Source: Coriobacteriaceae bacterium (GTDB taxonomy: Bacteria; Actinomycetota; Coriobacteriia; Coriobacteriales; Coriobacteriaceae). From it: 64,000 nt of DNA. The stretch covers positions 16,837 to 80,836 of the forward strand of contig CABIWB010000002.1 in the NCBI GenBank assembly GCA_902362275.1, in the 5' to 3' direction. Shown here piece by piece: positions 34,651-46,884 of the stretch. The notes under the pieces were generated by a model. It saw nothing but the letters and a program-made list of their open reading frames with translations. It did not search any database and was not told where the DNA came from. Both the position numbers and the translations under genes were made by a program. Each line of letters begins with the position of its first letter. The first letter of the stretch is position 1.

Positions 34651-37116
34651 ATGGAATCGTTGTACCGAAAGTATCGCCCGCTCACCTTCGACTCCGTGGT
34701 GGGCCAGCATCATATCGTCTCGACGCTCGAGCACGCTATCACCGAGGGACGCCTATCCCATGCGTACCTGTTCTGCGGACCGCGCGGCACGGGCAAGACC
34801 ACTATGGCGCGCATTCTGGCCAAGGCGCTGCTGTGCCGCAATGCCGAGGCGGCGTGTGCCGAGGGTGCAAGCGGCTGCATGCCCGACGGTACTTGTGAGG
34901 AGTGCGAGCTCATTGCCGAGGGCAACCACCCGGATGTCTACGAGCTCGATGCCGCAAGCCGTACTGGCGTGGACAACGTGCGCGAGGAGATCATCAACTC
35001 CGTCAACTTTGCCCCGGTGCGCGGCAAGTACAAGATCTATATCATCGACGAGGTCCACATGCTCACGACGGCGGCGTTCAACGCGCTGCTCAAGACGCTT
35101 GAGGAGCCGCCGGCACACGTGATCTTTGTGCTGTGCACCACCGACCCGCAAAAGATTCTGGAGACCATCCTCTCGCGCTGCCAGCGTTTCGATTTCCATC
35201 GCATCGGCAATGAGGATATTGAGCATCGCCTGGCATACGTGTGCGAGCAGGAGGGCTTCGATTACGACGACGAGGCGCTGGCCATCGTGGCGCGCCATGC
35301 CAAGGGTGGCATGCGCGACGCGTTGTCCACGCTGGAGCAGCTGAGCGTTTTTGGCAACGGTTCTGTGCATGCGGACGATGCCCGCTCGCTTTTAGGCGAG
35401 GTTTCGGACCAGATTCTGGGCGAGTTTTCCCGCGCCATTGCCGATCGCGATGTTGCCGAGATCTATGGACTGATCCGTGCGCAGGTCGAGGAAGGAAACG
35501 ACCTGCTGGAGCTGACGCGCGACCTGGTGGCGCATGTGCGTGACGTGTACGTTGCCTGCGTTGCCGGTGCCCGTGCCGAGCTGTTTGAGGGTGGCTCCGA
35601 GCAGGCCGAGGCGCTTGCTGCCGAGGCCGCTGCCTTTGGCGAGCATCCTGCCGACCGCCTGGCCCGTGTGCTGACAGTGCTCGATGATGCCGCACTGGAG
35701 ATGAGGGGCGCGAGCGATGTGCGCCTGGTGCTCGAGATCGCCTGCACGCGCCTGGCACGTCCCGAGGCTGATATAACGATTGAGGCATTGGCCGAGCGCG
35801 TGGCACGCCTGGAGGCCATGGTTGCCAATGCCGCGGTGCCGGCGAGCGTGGCTGCTGCTCAGGCCGCCGCGCCTGCAGCATCCGTACCCGCTGCCGCCCA
35901 GCAGCCGACGCTTATCTCGGGTGCCCGAGCTGCCGCTCCGGCGGCATCCACTGCCCCCGCTGCTACGTCCGCGCATCAGGGCGGCATGCCTTGGGACCGT
36001 GGTGCTGCCGCTCCGGCGGCTCAGCCGGCGTCTCGTGCTGCGTCCGCACCGGCGTCCAAGCCTGCGGCGTCCGCGCCCCAGCCCGCCGCTGCCCCGGCTC
36101 CCGCATCTGCCGCCGTGCCGGCACCTAAGCCCCAGCCCAACACTGCCGCTCAGGTTGCTGCCGCCGGTGCTGCCGAGACGCCCGCGGTCGAGGATGCCGG
36201 AGAGCTGCAGCGCAAATGGGCCGAGGTTGTCGAGCGTGTCAAGGCTCGTCAGGCCTCCTACGCAGGGCTTTTGCTCAATGCTCGCGCCACGGCCGACGAC
36301 GGCTCCAAGCTCACGGTCTCGTTCCCCGCGGGCTCGACCTTTGCCATTAAGATGCTCGGTCGCGCCGATACTCAGTCGGTGGTCCTGCCGACGGTCTGCG
36401 CGGTCTTCGGTCGTCGCACCGTCGACTACGTCCTGGACGGAGGTGGCACGCCGGCTCCTCAACATGAGGAGCATTCTCCATCTGCACGGGCTGCGGCATC
36501 TGCGGACCCGCAACCCGTGTCCTCGGCGGCCCCTGTATCCTCGAGCGCCAGCGCGTCGCAGCAGCAAGCGGCACCGGTAGCGGCATCGACCCCGTCGGTG
36601 CCTAAGCCAGCCGCGGCCAAATCGGCTGCTTCGGTCCCCGCGCCCAAGTCTGCCGCTGCGCCTGCGCCCAAGTCATCCGACCTGGGCAAGGCCCCCTGGC
36701 TGCGCTCGGACAACCCTGCCGGCGCTCCCGCCACGGGCAAGCTCCCGACTGAGCCTGCGCCCCGCGCGCCCGAGCGCGCGTCCGCTCCCAAGGCTCAGCC
36801 GTCCGCGCAGTCTGCACCGTGGGAATCCGAGCAGGTGCCCTACGACGATGCCATGGTCGCCGGTTTTGCCGCCGATGCAGGCGGGGACGATCTGCCCCCG
36901 TTCGACGTGCCGGCCACGGCGTCCGCGTCCAAGCCCGCTGCAACTGCCCCCAAAGAGGAGGACGCTCCTGCAGCTCCCTGGGAGTCCAGCCCCGGCGCGG
37001 GCAGTCCCTTCGGCCATCAGGGCGCAGCCCCAAGCATCCCGCAGACCGAGGACGAGGCCAAAGCCCTCATCCGCAGCGTCTTCGGTCAGTCAACCATCTT
37101 CAAGCCGGTGGAGTAA
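34651..37116 (+). CDS. dnaX: DNA polymerase III subunits gamma/tau
   Basis: The 821-residue clamp-loader ATPase has Walker A GPRGTGKT (about residues 44-51), a zinc-binding cysteine set in the stretch about 63-90 (CRNAEAAC...GTCEECE), the DEVHMLTTAAFNALLKTLEEPP box and the SRC motif (LSRCQRFDF). The second half (about 395-800) is a very long Ala/Pro/Ser-rich region in which a conserved tau-like segment (WAEVVERVKARQASYAGLLL, about 530) is embedded. ATG 34651 follows GGGGGAGC. The linked genes ybaB and recR are the standard partners in most bacteria. Confidence 0.96.
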   Translation: MESLYRKYRPLTFDSVVGQHHIVSTLEHAITEGRLSHAYLFCGPRGTGKTTMARILAKALLCRNAEAACAEGASGCMPDGTCEECELIAEGNHPDVYELDAASRTGVDNVREEIINSVNFAPVRGKYKIYIIDEVHMLTTAAFNALLKTLEEPPAHVIFVLCTTDPQKILETILSRCQRFDFHRIGNEDIEHRLAYVCEQEGFDYDDEALAIVARHAKGGMRDALSTLEQLSVFGNGSVHADDARSLLGEVSDQILGEFSRAIADRDVAEIYGLIRAQVEEGNDLLELTRDLVAHVRDVYVACVAGARAELFEGGSEQAEALAAEAAAFGEHPADRLARVLTVLDDAALEMRGASDVRLVLEIACTRLARPEADITIEALAERVARLEAMVANAAVPASVAAAQAAAPAASVPAAAQQPTLISGARAAAPAASTAPAATSAHQGGMPWDRGAAAPAAQPASRAASAPASKPAASAPQPAAAPAPASAAVPAPKPQPNTAAQVAAAGAAETPAVEDAGELQRKWAEVVERVKARQASYAGLLLNARATADDGSKLTVSFPAGSTFAIKMLGRADTQSVVLPTVCAVFGRRTVDYVLDGGGTPAPQHEEHSPSARAAASADPQPVSSAAPVSSSASASQQQAAPVAASTPSVPKPAAAKSAASVPAPKSAAAPAPKSSDLGKAPWLRSDNPAGAPATGKLPTEPAPRAPERASAPKAQPSAQSAPWESEQVPYDDAMVAGFAADAGGDDLPPFDVPATASASKPAATAPKEEDAPAAPWESSPGAGSPFGHQGAAPSIPQTEDEAKALIRSVFGQSTIFKPVE

Positions 37117-37138
37117 CCATGCGGAAGGGCATATACGC

Positions 37139-37176
37139 CGTATTATGCAACCTTGCATAATACGACCTTGCATAAT
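37139..37176. promoter_or_regulatory. AT-rich palindrome between dnaX and ybaB
   Basis: CGTATTATGCAA and TTGCATAATACG (37139-37150, 37153-37164) form an exact 12-bp dyad separated by CC; a further half-site TTGCATAATC follows at 37168-37177. It looks like an operator or a promoter cluster (CATAAT as -10) for ybaB-recR. The rest of the 222-base gap has no gene or SRP RNA. Confidence 0.5.
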
Positions 37177-37338
37177 CTTTGCGTGCGGTTTGTATTGGAG
37201 GACATGTATATCGACTGAGGTGGCGTGTCCGCCCCGCTCGCTGGCCTCGCGCCGTGGTACGATTCTTGAGTTTGAAAGTCCCGCCGTGCTCCGGCTGCCC
37301 TTGCAGCTCGGCGTGCGGCCGCACGTAAAGGAGCCATC

Positions 37339-37659
37339 ATGGCCGGTATGAACATGCAGCAGATGATGAAGCAGGCTCGCAAGATGCAAGAGCAGCTTGC
37401 CGCCGCGCAGGAGAACCTCAAGTCCCAGACCGTCGACGCCTCTGCCGGCGGCGGCATGGTCAAGGTGACCGTTAACGGCGAGATGGAGCTCGTCAACCTC
37501 ACCATCGATCCCGATGCGCTCGATCCCGAGGACGTCGACATGCTGCAGGACATGATTATGGCTGCCGTCAACGAGGCCGTTCGCGGCGTCAACGAGCTCG
37601 CCAACAAGCAGATGGGCGCCATCACCGGCGGCCTCAACATCCCGGGCATGCCGTTCTAA
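37339..37659 (+). CDS. YbaB/EbfC nucleoid-associated protein
   Basis: The 106-residue DNA-binding protein forms dimers shaped like tweezers. The sequence has the family start [20 protein letters not shown], the central [22 protein letters not shown] and the C-terminal [24 protein letters not shown] precedes ATG 37339. It stands between dnaX and recR, 13 bases before recR. Confidence 0.95.
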   Translation: MAGMNMQQMMKQARKMQEQLAAAQENLKSQTVDASAGGGMVKVTVNGEMELVNLTIDPDALDPEDVDMLQDMIMAAVNEAVRGVNELANKQMGAITGGLNIPGMPF

Positions 37660-37672
37660 GACGCGCATATAT

Positions 37673-38269
37673 ATGAGTGCTAACCATAGCCTGCAAAAAT
37701 TGCTCGATGAGCTGGGTCGCCTGCCGGGCATTGGCCCCAAGTCGGCTCAGCGCATCGCATATTACCTGTTGGAGGCTGACGCCGAGGAGGCGCGCCGCCT
37801 GGCCGAGGCTATCCTGGAGGTTAAGCAGGAGGTTCACTTTTGCAGCCGTTGCTTTAACTACGCCACGGCCGACGAGTGCTCCATCTGCCAGGATTCGATG
37901 CGCGACACCACTCGCATTTGCGTGGTGGGCGAGCCGCGCGACGTCCAGGCAATCGAGCGCACGGGCAGCTACCACGGTCTCTACCACGTATTGGGCGGCG
38001 TGATCAGTCCCATGGACAAGATTGGCCCCGAGCAGTTGCACATTCGCGAGCTGCTGGCACGCTTGGGCCACGAGGACATCCACGAGGTCATCATCGCCAC
38101 CAACCCCAATATTGAGGGCGAGACCACGGCGAGCTACCTGGCCCGCACTATCAAGCCGCTGGGCGTCGAGGTGTCGCGTCTGGCGAGCGGCCTGCCCGTG
38201 GGCGGCGACCTGGAGTATGCCGACGAGCTTACGCTTGGCCGCGCCATCGAGGCCCGCCGCGCGATTTAG
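37673..38269 (+). CDS. recR: Recombination mediator RecR
   Basis: The 198-residue protein works with RecF/RecO to load RecA at gaps. It has the helix-hairpin-helix [19 protein letters not shown], the zinc finger [16 protein letters not shown] (about residues 57-72), the Toprim core [14 protein letters not shown], and the Walker-like [15 protein letters not shown] and [15 protein letters not shown]. Complete. It is last gene of the dnaX-ybaB-recR unit. Confidence 0.97.
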   Translation: MSANHSLQKLLDELGRLPGIGPKSAQRIAYYLLEADAEEARRLAEAILEVKQEVHFCSRCFNYATADECSICQDSMRDTTRICVVGEPRDVQAIERTGSYHGLYHVLGGVISPMDKIGPEQLHIRELLARLGHEDIHEVIIATNPNIEGETTASYLARTIKPLGVEVSRLASGLPVGGDLEYADELTLGRAIEARRAI

Positions 38270-38305
38270 GTGGCGAGCCTGCTCCTGCCGTATGTTTTCC
38301 TCGCG

Positions 38306-38335
38306 ACGCACGGGGTAGTCATAATTTCCCCGTGC
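38306..38335 (+). terminator. Hairpin after recR
   Basis: CGCACGGGG/CCCCGTGCG (38306-38314 and 38327-38335) with loop TAGTCATAATTT. No T-tract follows. It shares the GGGGTAGTCA segment with 5798-5829. Confidence 0.6.
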
Positions 38336-38474
38336 GACTGTGAGTTTGTTGTGCAACAAAGATGCTTCGCATCCGCTTATCGCATGGATGCTTCCGCTCG
38401 CATCCTTAATTTGCCCATTCGTTGCGCAACCTTTTGGGTTCGCTGATACACTCAAATATGGATTTGAATGAATG

Positions 38475-38500
38475 CGCCGCTCCCGAGCGGCGTGTTTTTG
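38475..38500 (+). promoter_or_regulatory. Leader terminator hairpin next to the ribosome site
   Basis: CGCCGCT/AGCGGCG (38475-38481 and 38486-38492) followed by TGTTTTTGTT runs directly into GGAGGAG (38502). A -10-like TACACT lies at 38450-38455. No promoter fits between hairpin and gene, so the transcript must pass through it, as in an attenuator. Confidence 0.55.
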
Positions 38501-38514
38501 TTGGAGGAGAACGC

Positions 38515-39426
38515 ATGCGGCCCGGTGGCACACAGACAAAGCGCGGCACCACGGTGCGCATGCGACGCCGACTGGGCTTGGCGCCGCGAGCATACGCGTT
38601 GCTGTCTTGCTCGCTGGCGCTGGTCGTGGCTGGCGTTTCTGCCTACGGCATGACCGTTCCGTCTATGGTGCAGGCGCATGCCGCGCGCGAGGCCCATGTG
38701 GGAAGCAAGGCAAAAGGCGACCTGGGAACTACAACCGGATATGCCTGGGCGAGCGTGGTCGCACACGTTGTGTTTGGCGTTGACGACGCAGATGGCGCCG
38801 AGGCGCCGGACAACGAGGTTACGCTGCCAAACGGCAAGACCATCGTGCTCACCAACACCAAGATCATCGATCGTCTTTCCAATAACAGTGTTTCGGCCGT
38901 TGTGAACAAGGCCGAGCAGCAAAAGGGACAGGATACGCAGCAGTCGGGGAAGCCCGGCGGCTCGGATGCCTCTAGCTCCGGCTCCAGCTCGGATTCGGCG
39001 AGCGCGGGCGGCGGGTCCGGGTCGGACTCCTCTGCCGGCGGGTCTGGGAGCGGCGGCTCGACAGGCGGCAACGCTGGTAACGACGCGAGCTCTGACGGAC
39101 TCTCGGCAGCTGAGGAGGAGAGCATCCACAGCTGGCTCGTGACCAAGTACAACATGCTCGACGGCTACGTTTCTCGCGCCAATGAAGTGGTCTCGACCTA
39201 TAACTCTACGGGAGATCCTAGGCCGTGCGACAGCCTGGTCGGGGAGATGTTTGTCATTCGAGCCGAGTTCGGTCGTCAGACATTCTCGCCCCGGTCAAAG
39301 TGGTATCAGCAGTATGCCAATCTGTGGGGCTGTTACACCAACCTGTGCCAATGGGTCGGGCATTACGGCGATGACGATGTCGCGCTCAGTAACTTCAACA
39401 ACAATGTGGCGGCGCTTGCCCTATGA
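38515..39426 (+). CDS. Membrane-anchored/secreted protein of unknown function
   Basis: The 303-residue protein has a basic N-terminus and a signal-anchor helix (YALLSCSLALVVAGVSAYGM, about residues 24-43). A structured segment (TLPNGKTIVLTNTKIIDRLS), a long Ser/Gly-rich linker (about 150-205) and a C-terminal domain follow, the last with cysteines (PCDSLVGEMFVIRAEFG and LWGCYTNLCQWV). I do not recognise the family. GGAGGAG precedes ATG 38515; ATG 38459 in the same frame would include the hairpin and lacks a ribosome site. It overlaps the following kinase gene by 4 bases, so it is probably the extracellular arm of that kinase module. Confidence 0.72.
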   Translation: MRPGGTQTKRGTTVRMRRRLGLAPRAYALLSCSLALVVAGVSAYGMTVPSMVQAHAAREAHVGSKAKGDLGTTTGYAWASVVAHVVFGVDDADGAEAPDNEVTLPNGKTIVLTNTKIIDRLSNNSVSAVVNKAEQQKGQDTQQSGKPGGSDASSSGSSSDSASAGGGSGSDSSAGGSGSGGSTGGNAGNDASSDGLSAAEEESIHSWLVTKYNMLDGYVSRANEVVSTYNSTGDPRPCDSLVGEMFVIRAEFGRQTFSPRSKWYQQYANLWGCYTNLCQWVGHYGDDDVALSNFNNNVAALAL

Positions 39427-41267
39427 TGACCGATCTTGCACCCACTGCAGCCCAATCGCTCGGCTGCGATCCCATGGTTGGCCTGCGTCTGGCGCGCGTC
39501 GACGGATTTGAGCCCGCTGTCGCGCTCGGCCAGGACGAGCTGCCTGCCTATATGCGTCGCTTTTCCATGCTCTTTGCCGATGACACTACCATGCGCCGTG
39601 GCGGTATCGGCCGCGTGACGCGCGCCGTCAACGCCCAGGGCGAGGCCGTGGCGCTCAAGCAGCTCATTTTGCCGACGCGCGATGAGTTTGACGACGATGC
39701 TGCTCACGAGGCGCTGGTCGCCAAGTTTAAAGCGGCGTTTCGCGAGGAATACGAATGCCACCGCGCCCTTTCGGGCCTTAAGGGCTTTCCCCGCCTCTAT
39801 GGATGGGGCGAAGTCGATGGTGTGCCTGCGATTGTCATGGAATGGGTCGAGGGCGAGACGCTCGCTCGTCTGCGCTCACGACTCGCCGTAGACGATGCCG
39901 GGCGCTTGTCGCCGCTTGTGGCGGCGCGCCTGGGTCGCGATCTGTTTGATCTGCTGTGCCGCATGAACCTGGTGGGCGAGGGCTTTGTCCATCGCGATAT
40001 CTCGCCCGCTAACATTATGGTGCGCACGGCGCGTCTGCCGCTCGACCAGCAACTCGCCGAGGGTAGCTTTGACCTGTGTTTGATCGACTTTGGCTCGTCG
40101 TTGGCGCTCGAGCCCGCATCGGCCGTGGCGGGGGCTGGCGGCAAGGCGTCCTTTACCGAGCGCTATGCCACGCTGCGCCGCGCGACGGTTGCCTACGCTC
40201 CGCCCGAGATGCTTACCGACGATATCGTTGATCTGCGCGTTTTGCGCATATCGCCAGCGATTGACGTGTATGCGGCGGCGAGCACGGTCTACGAGCTCAT
40301 TGCCGGTGTCGCGCCGTACGAGGCGACGCCGAGTGCTTCGGGCACCTCGGGTTCGCGCAAGAAAACGCGTGACATCGCCAGTCCCTATCGCCTTAAGATG
40401 GACGCTCCGCCCGATTATCCCGTCGGCGCCCACGCACCTGGATGCGACTTGACCCAGCTCCTTCGTCGCGAGCCCGATGTGGCGCTCGCCGCGGCCGAGC
40501 AGGCCCAGCAGCTGGGGCTCGAGCCGGATTCCGAGGAGCTGCGCGATGCGTTGGCGTTTGTCGACGCCCAGCTGTTCGATGTGGTGATGGCCTGTCTGTC
40601 CAGCCATCAAAAAGATCGTCCCGAGCCGGCGGCGGTCGAGGCGGCGTTCTCGGCGTTTTGTGACCACTATGCGCAAAATGTCGGTCGTTCGCTCCGCGGC
40701 GAGCCGCTCACGCCGTGCCCCATGGATGCGTCCGGCCGTGCCGTGCGCCGCGCGGCGATGATCGGCGCGACAGTCGTCTGCGGCGTGGTTTGGACTGCGG
40801 TCGTGGTGTCGGCTGCGCTGCTGGCGACGGGCGCCCGTATGACGCTGAGTTTGGGGCCGCTTGTGTGGTCCGGGCCGCTGCCGGGTATCATTGCCGCACT
40901 GGCATTGGCGCTGCCGGGCGTGGCGGGTGTTGTCGCGGGGGCTCTCGCGCGCGATCGCCGTTCGGGATTCCTGCAGGGCGTGCTTGCGCTTTCTGCCTGT
41001 GAAGTTCCGGTGCTGGTCGCGGCGGCGTGTACCGTGTTTTCCCAGCGCGCCGTGATGAGCGGTCTCGTTGCCGCCCTGATTGCAACCTATGCGCTGACGT
41101 GGTTTTTGCTGGCGACTGGTTTTGCCTTTGAGCTGCCAGCTTTGGCGCCGCGACGCACAAAAGCCCAGATGGCAACACCGCTTGCCGGTGGAGCTGCAGC
41201 CGCCCGCGCCTTTGGCGGGCCCGTCGATGCATCGTCCGACTCTATTTCTACGACCAAGGAGGACTAG
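39423..41267 (+). CDS. Atypical serine/threonine protein kinase with membrane C-terminus
   Basis: The 614-residue kinase-like protein has a Gly-rich loop (MRRGGIGRVTRAV), VAL-Lys in VALKQLI, a catalytic loop HRDISPANIM and IDFGSS. The catalytic-loop lysine of Ser/Thr kinases (HRDxK) is serine here, so activity may be altered. Acidic linkers follow, and four to five helices (ATVVCGVVWTAVVVSAALLA onward, about residues 440-570) anchor it. The ATG overlaps the stop of the upstream secreted-protein gene. An FHA gene follows 4 bases after the stop. Together they form a second phosphosignalling module separate from the cell-wall operon. Confidence 0.85.
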   Translation: MMTDLAPTAAQSLGCDPMVGLRLARVDGFEPAVALGQDELPAYMRRFSMLFADDTTMRRGGIGRVTRAVNAQGEAVALKQLILPTRDEFDDDAAHEALVAKFKAAFREEYECHRALSGLKGFPRLYGWGEVDGVPAIVMEWVEGETLARLRSRLAVDDAGRLSPLVAARLGRDLFDLLCRMNLVGEGFVHRDISPANIMVRTARLPLDQQLAEGSFDLCLIDFGSSLALEPASAVAGAGGKASFTERYATLRRATVAYAPPEMLTDDIVDLRVLRISPAIDVYAAASTVYELIAGVAPYEATPSASGTSGSRKKTRDIASPYRLKMDAPPDYPVGAHAPGCDLTQLLRREPDVALAAAEQAQQLGLEPDSEELRDALAFVDAQLFDVVMACLSSHQKDRPEPAAVEAAFSAFCDHYAQNVGRSLRGEPLTPCPMDASGRAVRRAAMIGATVVCGVVWTAVVVSAALLATGARMTLSLGPLVWSGPLPGIIAALALALPGVAGVVAGALARDRRSGFLQGVLALSACEVPVLVAAACTVFSQRAVMSGLVAALIATYALTWFLLATGFAFELPALAPRRTKAQMATPLAGGAAAARAFGGPVDASSDSISTTKED

Positions 41268-41271
41268 GTCC

Positions 41272-42210
41272 ATGGCTTCTCAAACCGAGCTTACCCCGTG
41301 CGGGGCCATGTTCGATATCTTTAAGCGCACGGCGCACCTGAGCCATATCGAGCTGTGCGGCTTGGTGCTTTCGTCCCGTCCGCTTGCCGACGGTCGTAGC
41401 CCGCGGAGTCGCGCCGCCGACCGCTCCTGGGTCTCGCGCTTTATCGTACGCGCCCCGGTGGGCACGCTGCAGGAGCGCTATTTTGCCGATTACGGCACCT
41501 CGGCCGCACGCATTATGTCTCAGCTGGCCCTGCGCCATCGCAATCCCATGGATAGCGCGGCGGTTCTCAACATGGTGTGCGGTCCTTCCGGCGAGCCCAT
41601 GGTGCGGGCGCTGGAGGAGTGCCATCAGGACACGAACCTCTACCGCAATGCACTCGAGCGCCTGTCGCAGGCGGCCGAACTCATGCCCGTCGAGCGTGCC
41701 GAGGCTGTGCTGGTACTGTTTATCGCCGTCGGCTGTTCGGCGGATGTGCGGTCCTCGGTGAACTATGCCATCGACTACGCGCACGCGACCTGTGGCGGAG
41801 GCACCTCCACGCCGCGTTCGCTTGGCATGTCGACGACCGCGGGCGAACGCGAGCCCGCGCCGGCGCATCCGTTGGGCCTGCTGCGTGTGCAAAACGGCTT
41901 TGTGGTGAGTGCCCCGCGCTGGATTCAGCCGAGTGAGGAAGGCGTCGAGATCGGCGCGCTGGCAACGGGGGAGGGCGATATCACCGACGTCGGCGATGAC
42001 GTCTCGGCTCGCCATGCCCACATCTGGTGCGATGCTCAAAATACCTGGCATGTCGAGGACCTGTCGTCTACCAACGGAACCGTGGTGGTAAACGGGGTCA
42101 CGAGCGTCTGCATCCAGGTCGAGCCCGGCCGTTCCGCCCAACTCAATCCCGGCGACGAGCTCAAGCTCGGCGGCTCCACCACCTACGCCATCCTCTTCGG
42201 TGCCCTCTAG
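41272..42210 (+). CDS. FHA-domain protein of the second kinase module
   Basis: The 312-residue cytoplasmic protein has an N-terminal helical domain of unknown type (residues about 1-190, with AVLVLFIAVGCSADVRSSVNYAIDYA) and a C-terminal FHA domain (about 225-312) with the binding residues in VSARHAHIWC and EDLSSTNGTVVVNG. AAGGAGG lies about 8 bases before the ATG, inside the end of the kinase gene. It presumably binds a phosphothreonine made by that kinase. Confidence 0.88.
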   Translation: MASQTELTPCGAMFDIFKRTAHLSHIELCGLVLSSRPLADGRSPRSRAADRSWVSRFIVRAPVGTLQERYFADYGTSAARIMSQLALRHRNPMDSAAVLNMVCGPSGEPMVRALEECHQDTNLYRNALERLSQAAELMPVERAEAVLVLFIAVGCSADVRSSVNYAIDYAHATCGGGTSTPRSLGMSTTAGEREPAPAHPLGLLRVQNGFVVSAPRWIQPSEEGVEIGALATGEGDITDVGDDVSARHAHIWCDAQNTWHVEDLSSTNGTVVVNGVTSVCIQVEPGRSAQLNPGDELKLGGSTTYAILFGAL

Positions 42211-42223
42211 CCAACCCTCAATA

Positions 42224-42290
42224 AGTTGCGGTGAAATACGGACTGTTTAAGGCTCTGAGCAGCAAAAACAGTCCCTATTTCACCGCAACT
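42224..42290. repeat. Long inverted repeat (25 bp, one mismatch)
   Basis: Arms 42224-42248 and 42266-42290 begin AGTTGCGGTGAAATA and pair except for one base. The loop is 17 nt. It lies 13 bases after the FHA gene stop without a T-tract. Confidence 0.88.
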
Positions 42291-42401
42291 GCCGTATGGT
42301 TCCCGGGGGACATTTTGCTCGGCGCTGGGCATTCGATAGTCACCCGAGGTAAACCTTCACCCGTCCACCTATATTTGCCGAAATTACACTTGACGGCGGG
42401 G

Positions 42402-42689
42402 TACAATAAACCCGCATGCGGATTTCCGTTGCGGGCGCTTCCCATCGCCGGGGCGTGCCCGGGAGCATCCGGCATGCGGCCTTTGCGGCGCTCGGTCATG
42501 TGCAAGACGGGTAGCTGGGCCTGTGGAGCGCGTACAGCCGCCCCTTGCCTCGGCATGCCTTCTCTCCACGCCATGTGCCTGTCGCTGAGTCTGCCTGCCA
42601 GATGATTGGAAGTAACAACGAAAATCCCATCACGCCAACATCCCGGCGATCGCCGGGGCCTGTATACCTATATGAGAGGAGAGGGGTAT
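42402..42689 (+). promoter_or_regulatory. nifJ promoter and long, probably structured leader
   Basis: The 479 bases before nifJ hold no gene. TACAAT (42402-42407) is a likely -10. Twelve bases later a stem GCATGCGGAT (42414-42423) pairs with ATCCG-G-CATGC (42467-42477, one bulge), enclosing further GC pairing. The leader is almost 280 nt, rich in complementary segments, which is unusual for this gene family. No known riboswitch was recognised. Confidence 0.4.
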
Positions 42690-46229
<3,540 letters not shown>

Positions 46230-46240
46230 GTCTCTCACCG

Positions 46241-46363
46241 CAGGATCTGAGGGCTGACCTTCGCGGACGTCCTCGGACATGAAAGAACCCCCGCTGCGCA
46301 CTACGTGCGGCGGGGGTTCTTTCGTCCTGCGGAGTGTCCGCGAAGGTCAGCCCTCAGATCCTG
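46241..46363. repeat. 28-bp exact inverted repeat enclosing the nifJ terminator
   Basis: Arms 46241-46268 and 46336-46363 (starting CAGGATCTGAGGGCTGACC) are exact complements across 67 bases, with a complete terminator nested inside. It begins 11 bases after the nifJ stop. Confidence 0.93.
46282..46324 (+). terminator. nifJ terminator
   Basis: The exact 13-bp stem AAAGAACCCCCGC/GCGGGGGTTCTTT (46282-46294 and 46310-46322) ends in a short T run. Confidence 0.88.
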
Positions 46364-46884
46364 CTACGACTATGTCCTCGGATTGTGTGGGCGGATGAAG
46401 GACGTAGTTGGCCGGGTATCCCGTTCCTTTCGCTGTTTCGCGACTTTGCCGCGAAACCTCGCGCCACTTTGGGGATGGATGGGGGACTTGGCTGTTGCCG
46501 CCTTTTCGGAGCGCTTCTTTATTCCTTTTGCTGGATGAAAAGCCCCTTGTTTTTGCAGTGGTGCATACTTGACTTATAAGTGCATAGAATCTCGCATAGC
46601 GCGAGTAAGATATTGCGCTGTCCGTTTTGTGTTTAGCAGAGATGTAGTTTGCATAATCCGACATAATCCTCGCTTCATTTAAATAAAGTCGCACGTAAAT
46701 TACGTAGATATGTCTGAGCTGGAGTTCTGTACGCTGAGCGGACAAAAACGACCGTTCACCGTTCCGCTATTTTCAAAATGAATAAAATGAGCGATAAAGA
46801 GAATATAAACCTTAATAAACTCGCGTATCGCACGGACGCAGGTTATTAATGGGTTGTAGGCCTTTTACAGAAAGGATTCCAGCA
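46364..46884 (+). other. Gene-free region upstream of carbamate kinase
   Basis: No supported gene. The first 170 bases have normal composition. From about 46540 the sequence becomes AT-rich, with a perfect 10-bp palindrome ACTTATAAGT (46572-46581), TTGCATAATCCGACATAATCC and several TATAAA-like boxes. It is the likely promoter and control region of arcC. Ribosome site AAAGGA precedes the gene. Confidence 0.45.

Noticed and set aside
37117..37338. Possible SRP RNA between dnaX and ybaB
   Set aside because: This is a frequent place for it, but the conserved apical GGAAGG...AGCAG loop sequence is not present.
38459..38514. Earlier in-frame ATG of the secreted protein
   Set aside because: It would translate through the leader hairpin and lacks a ribosome site, whereas ATG 38515 has GGAGGAG.
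42231..42605. 124-residue frame between the FHA gene and nifJ
   Set aside because: It starts inside the long inverted repeat, has no ribosome site, and its codons look random; the region is better read as promoter and leader.
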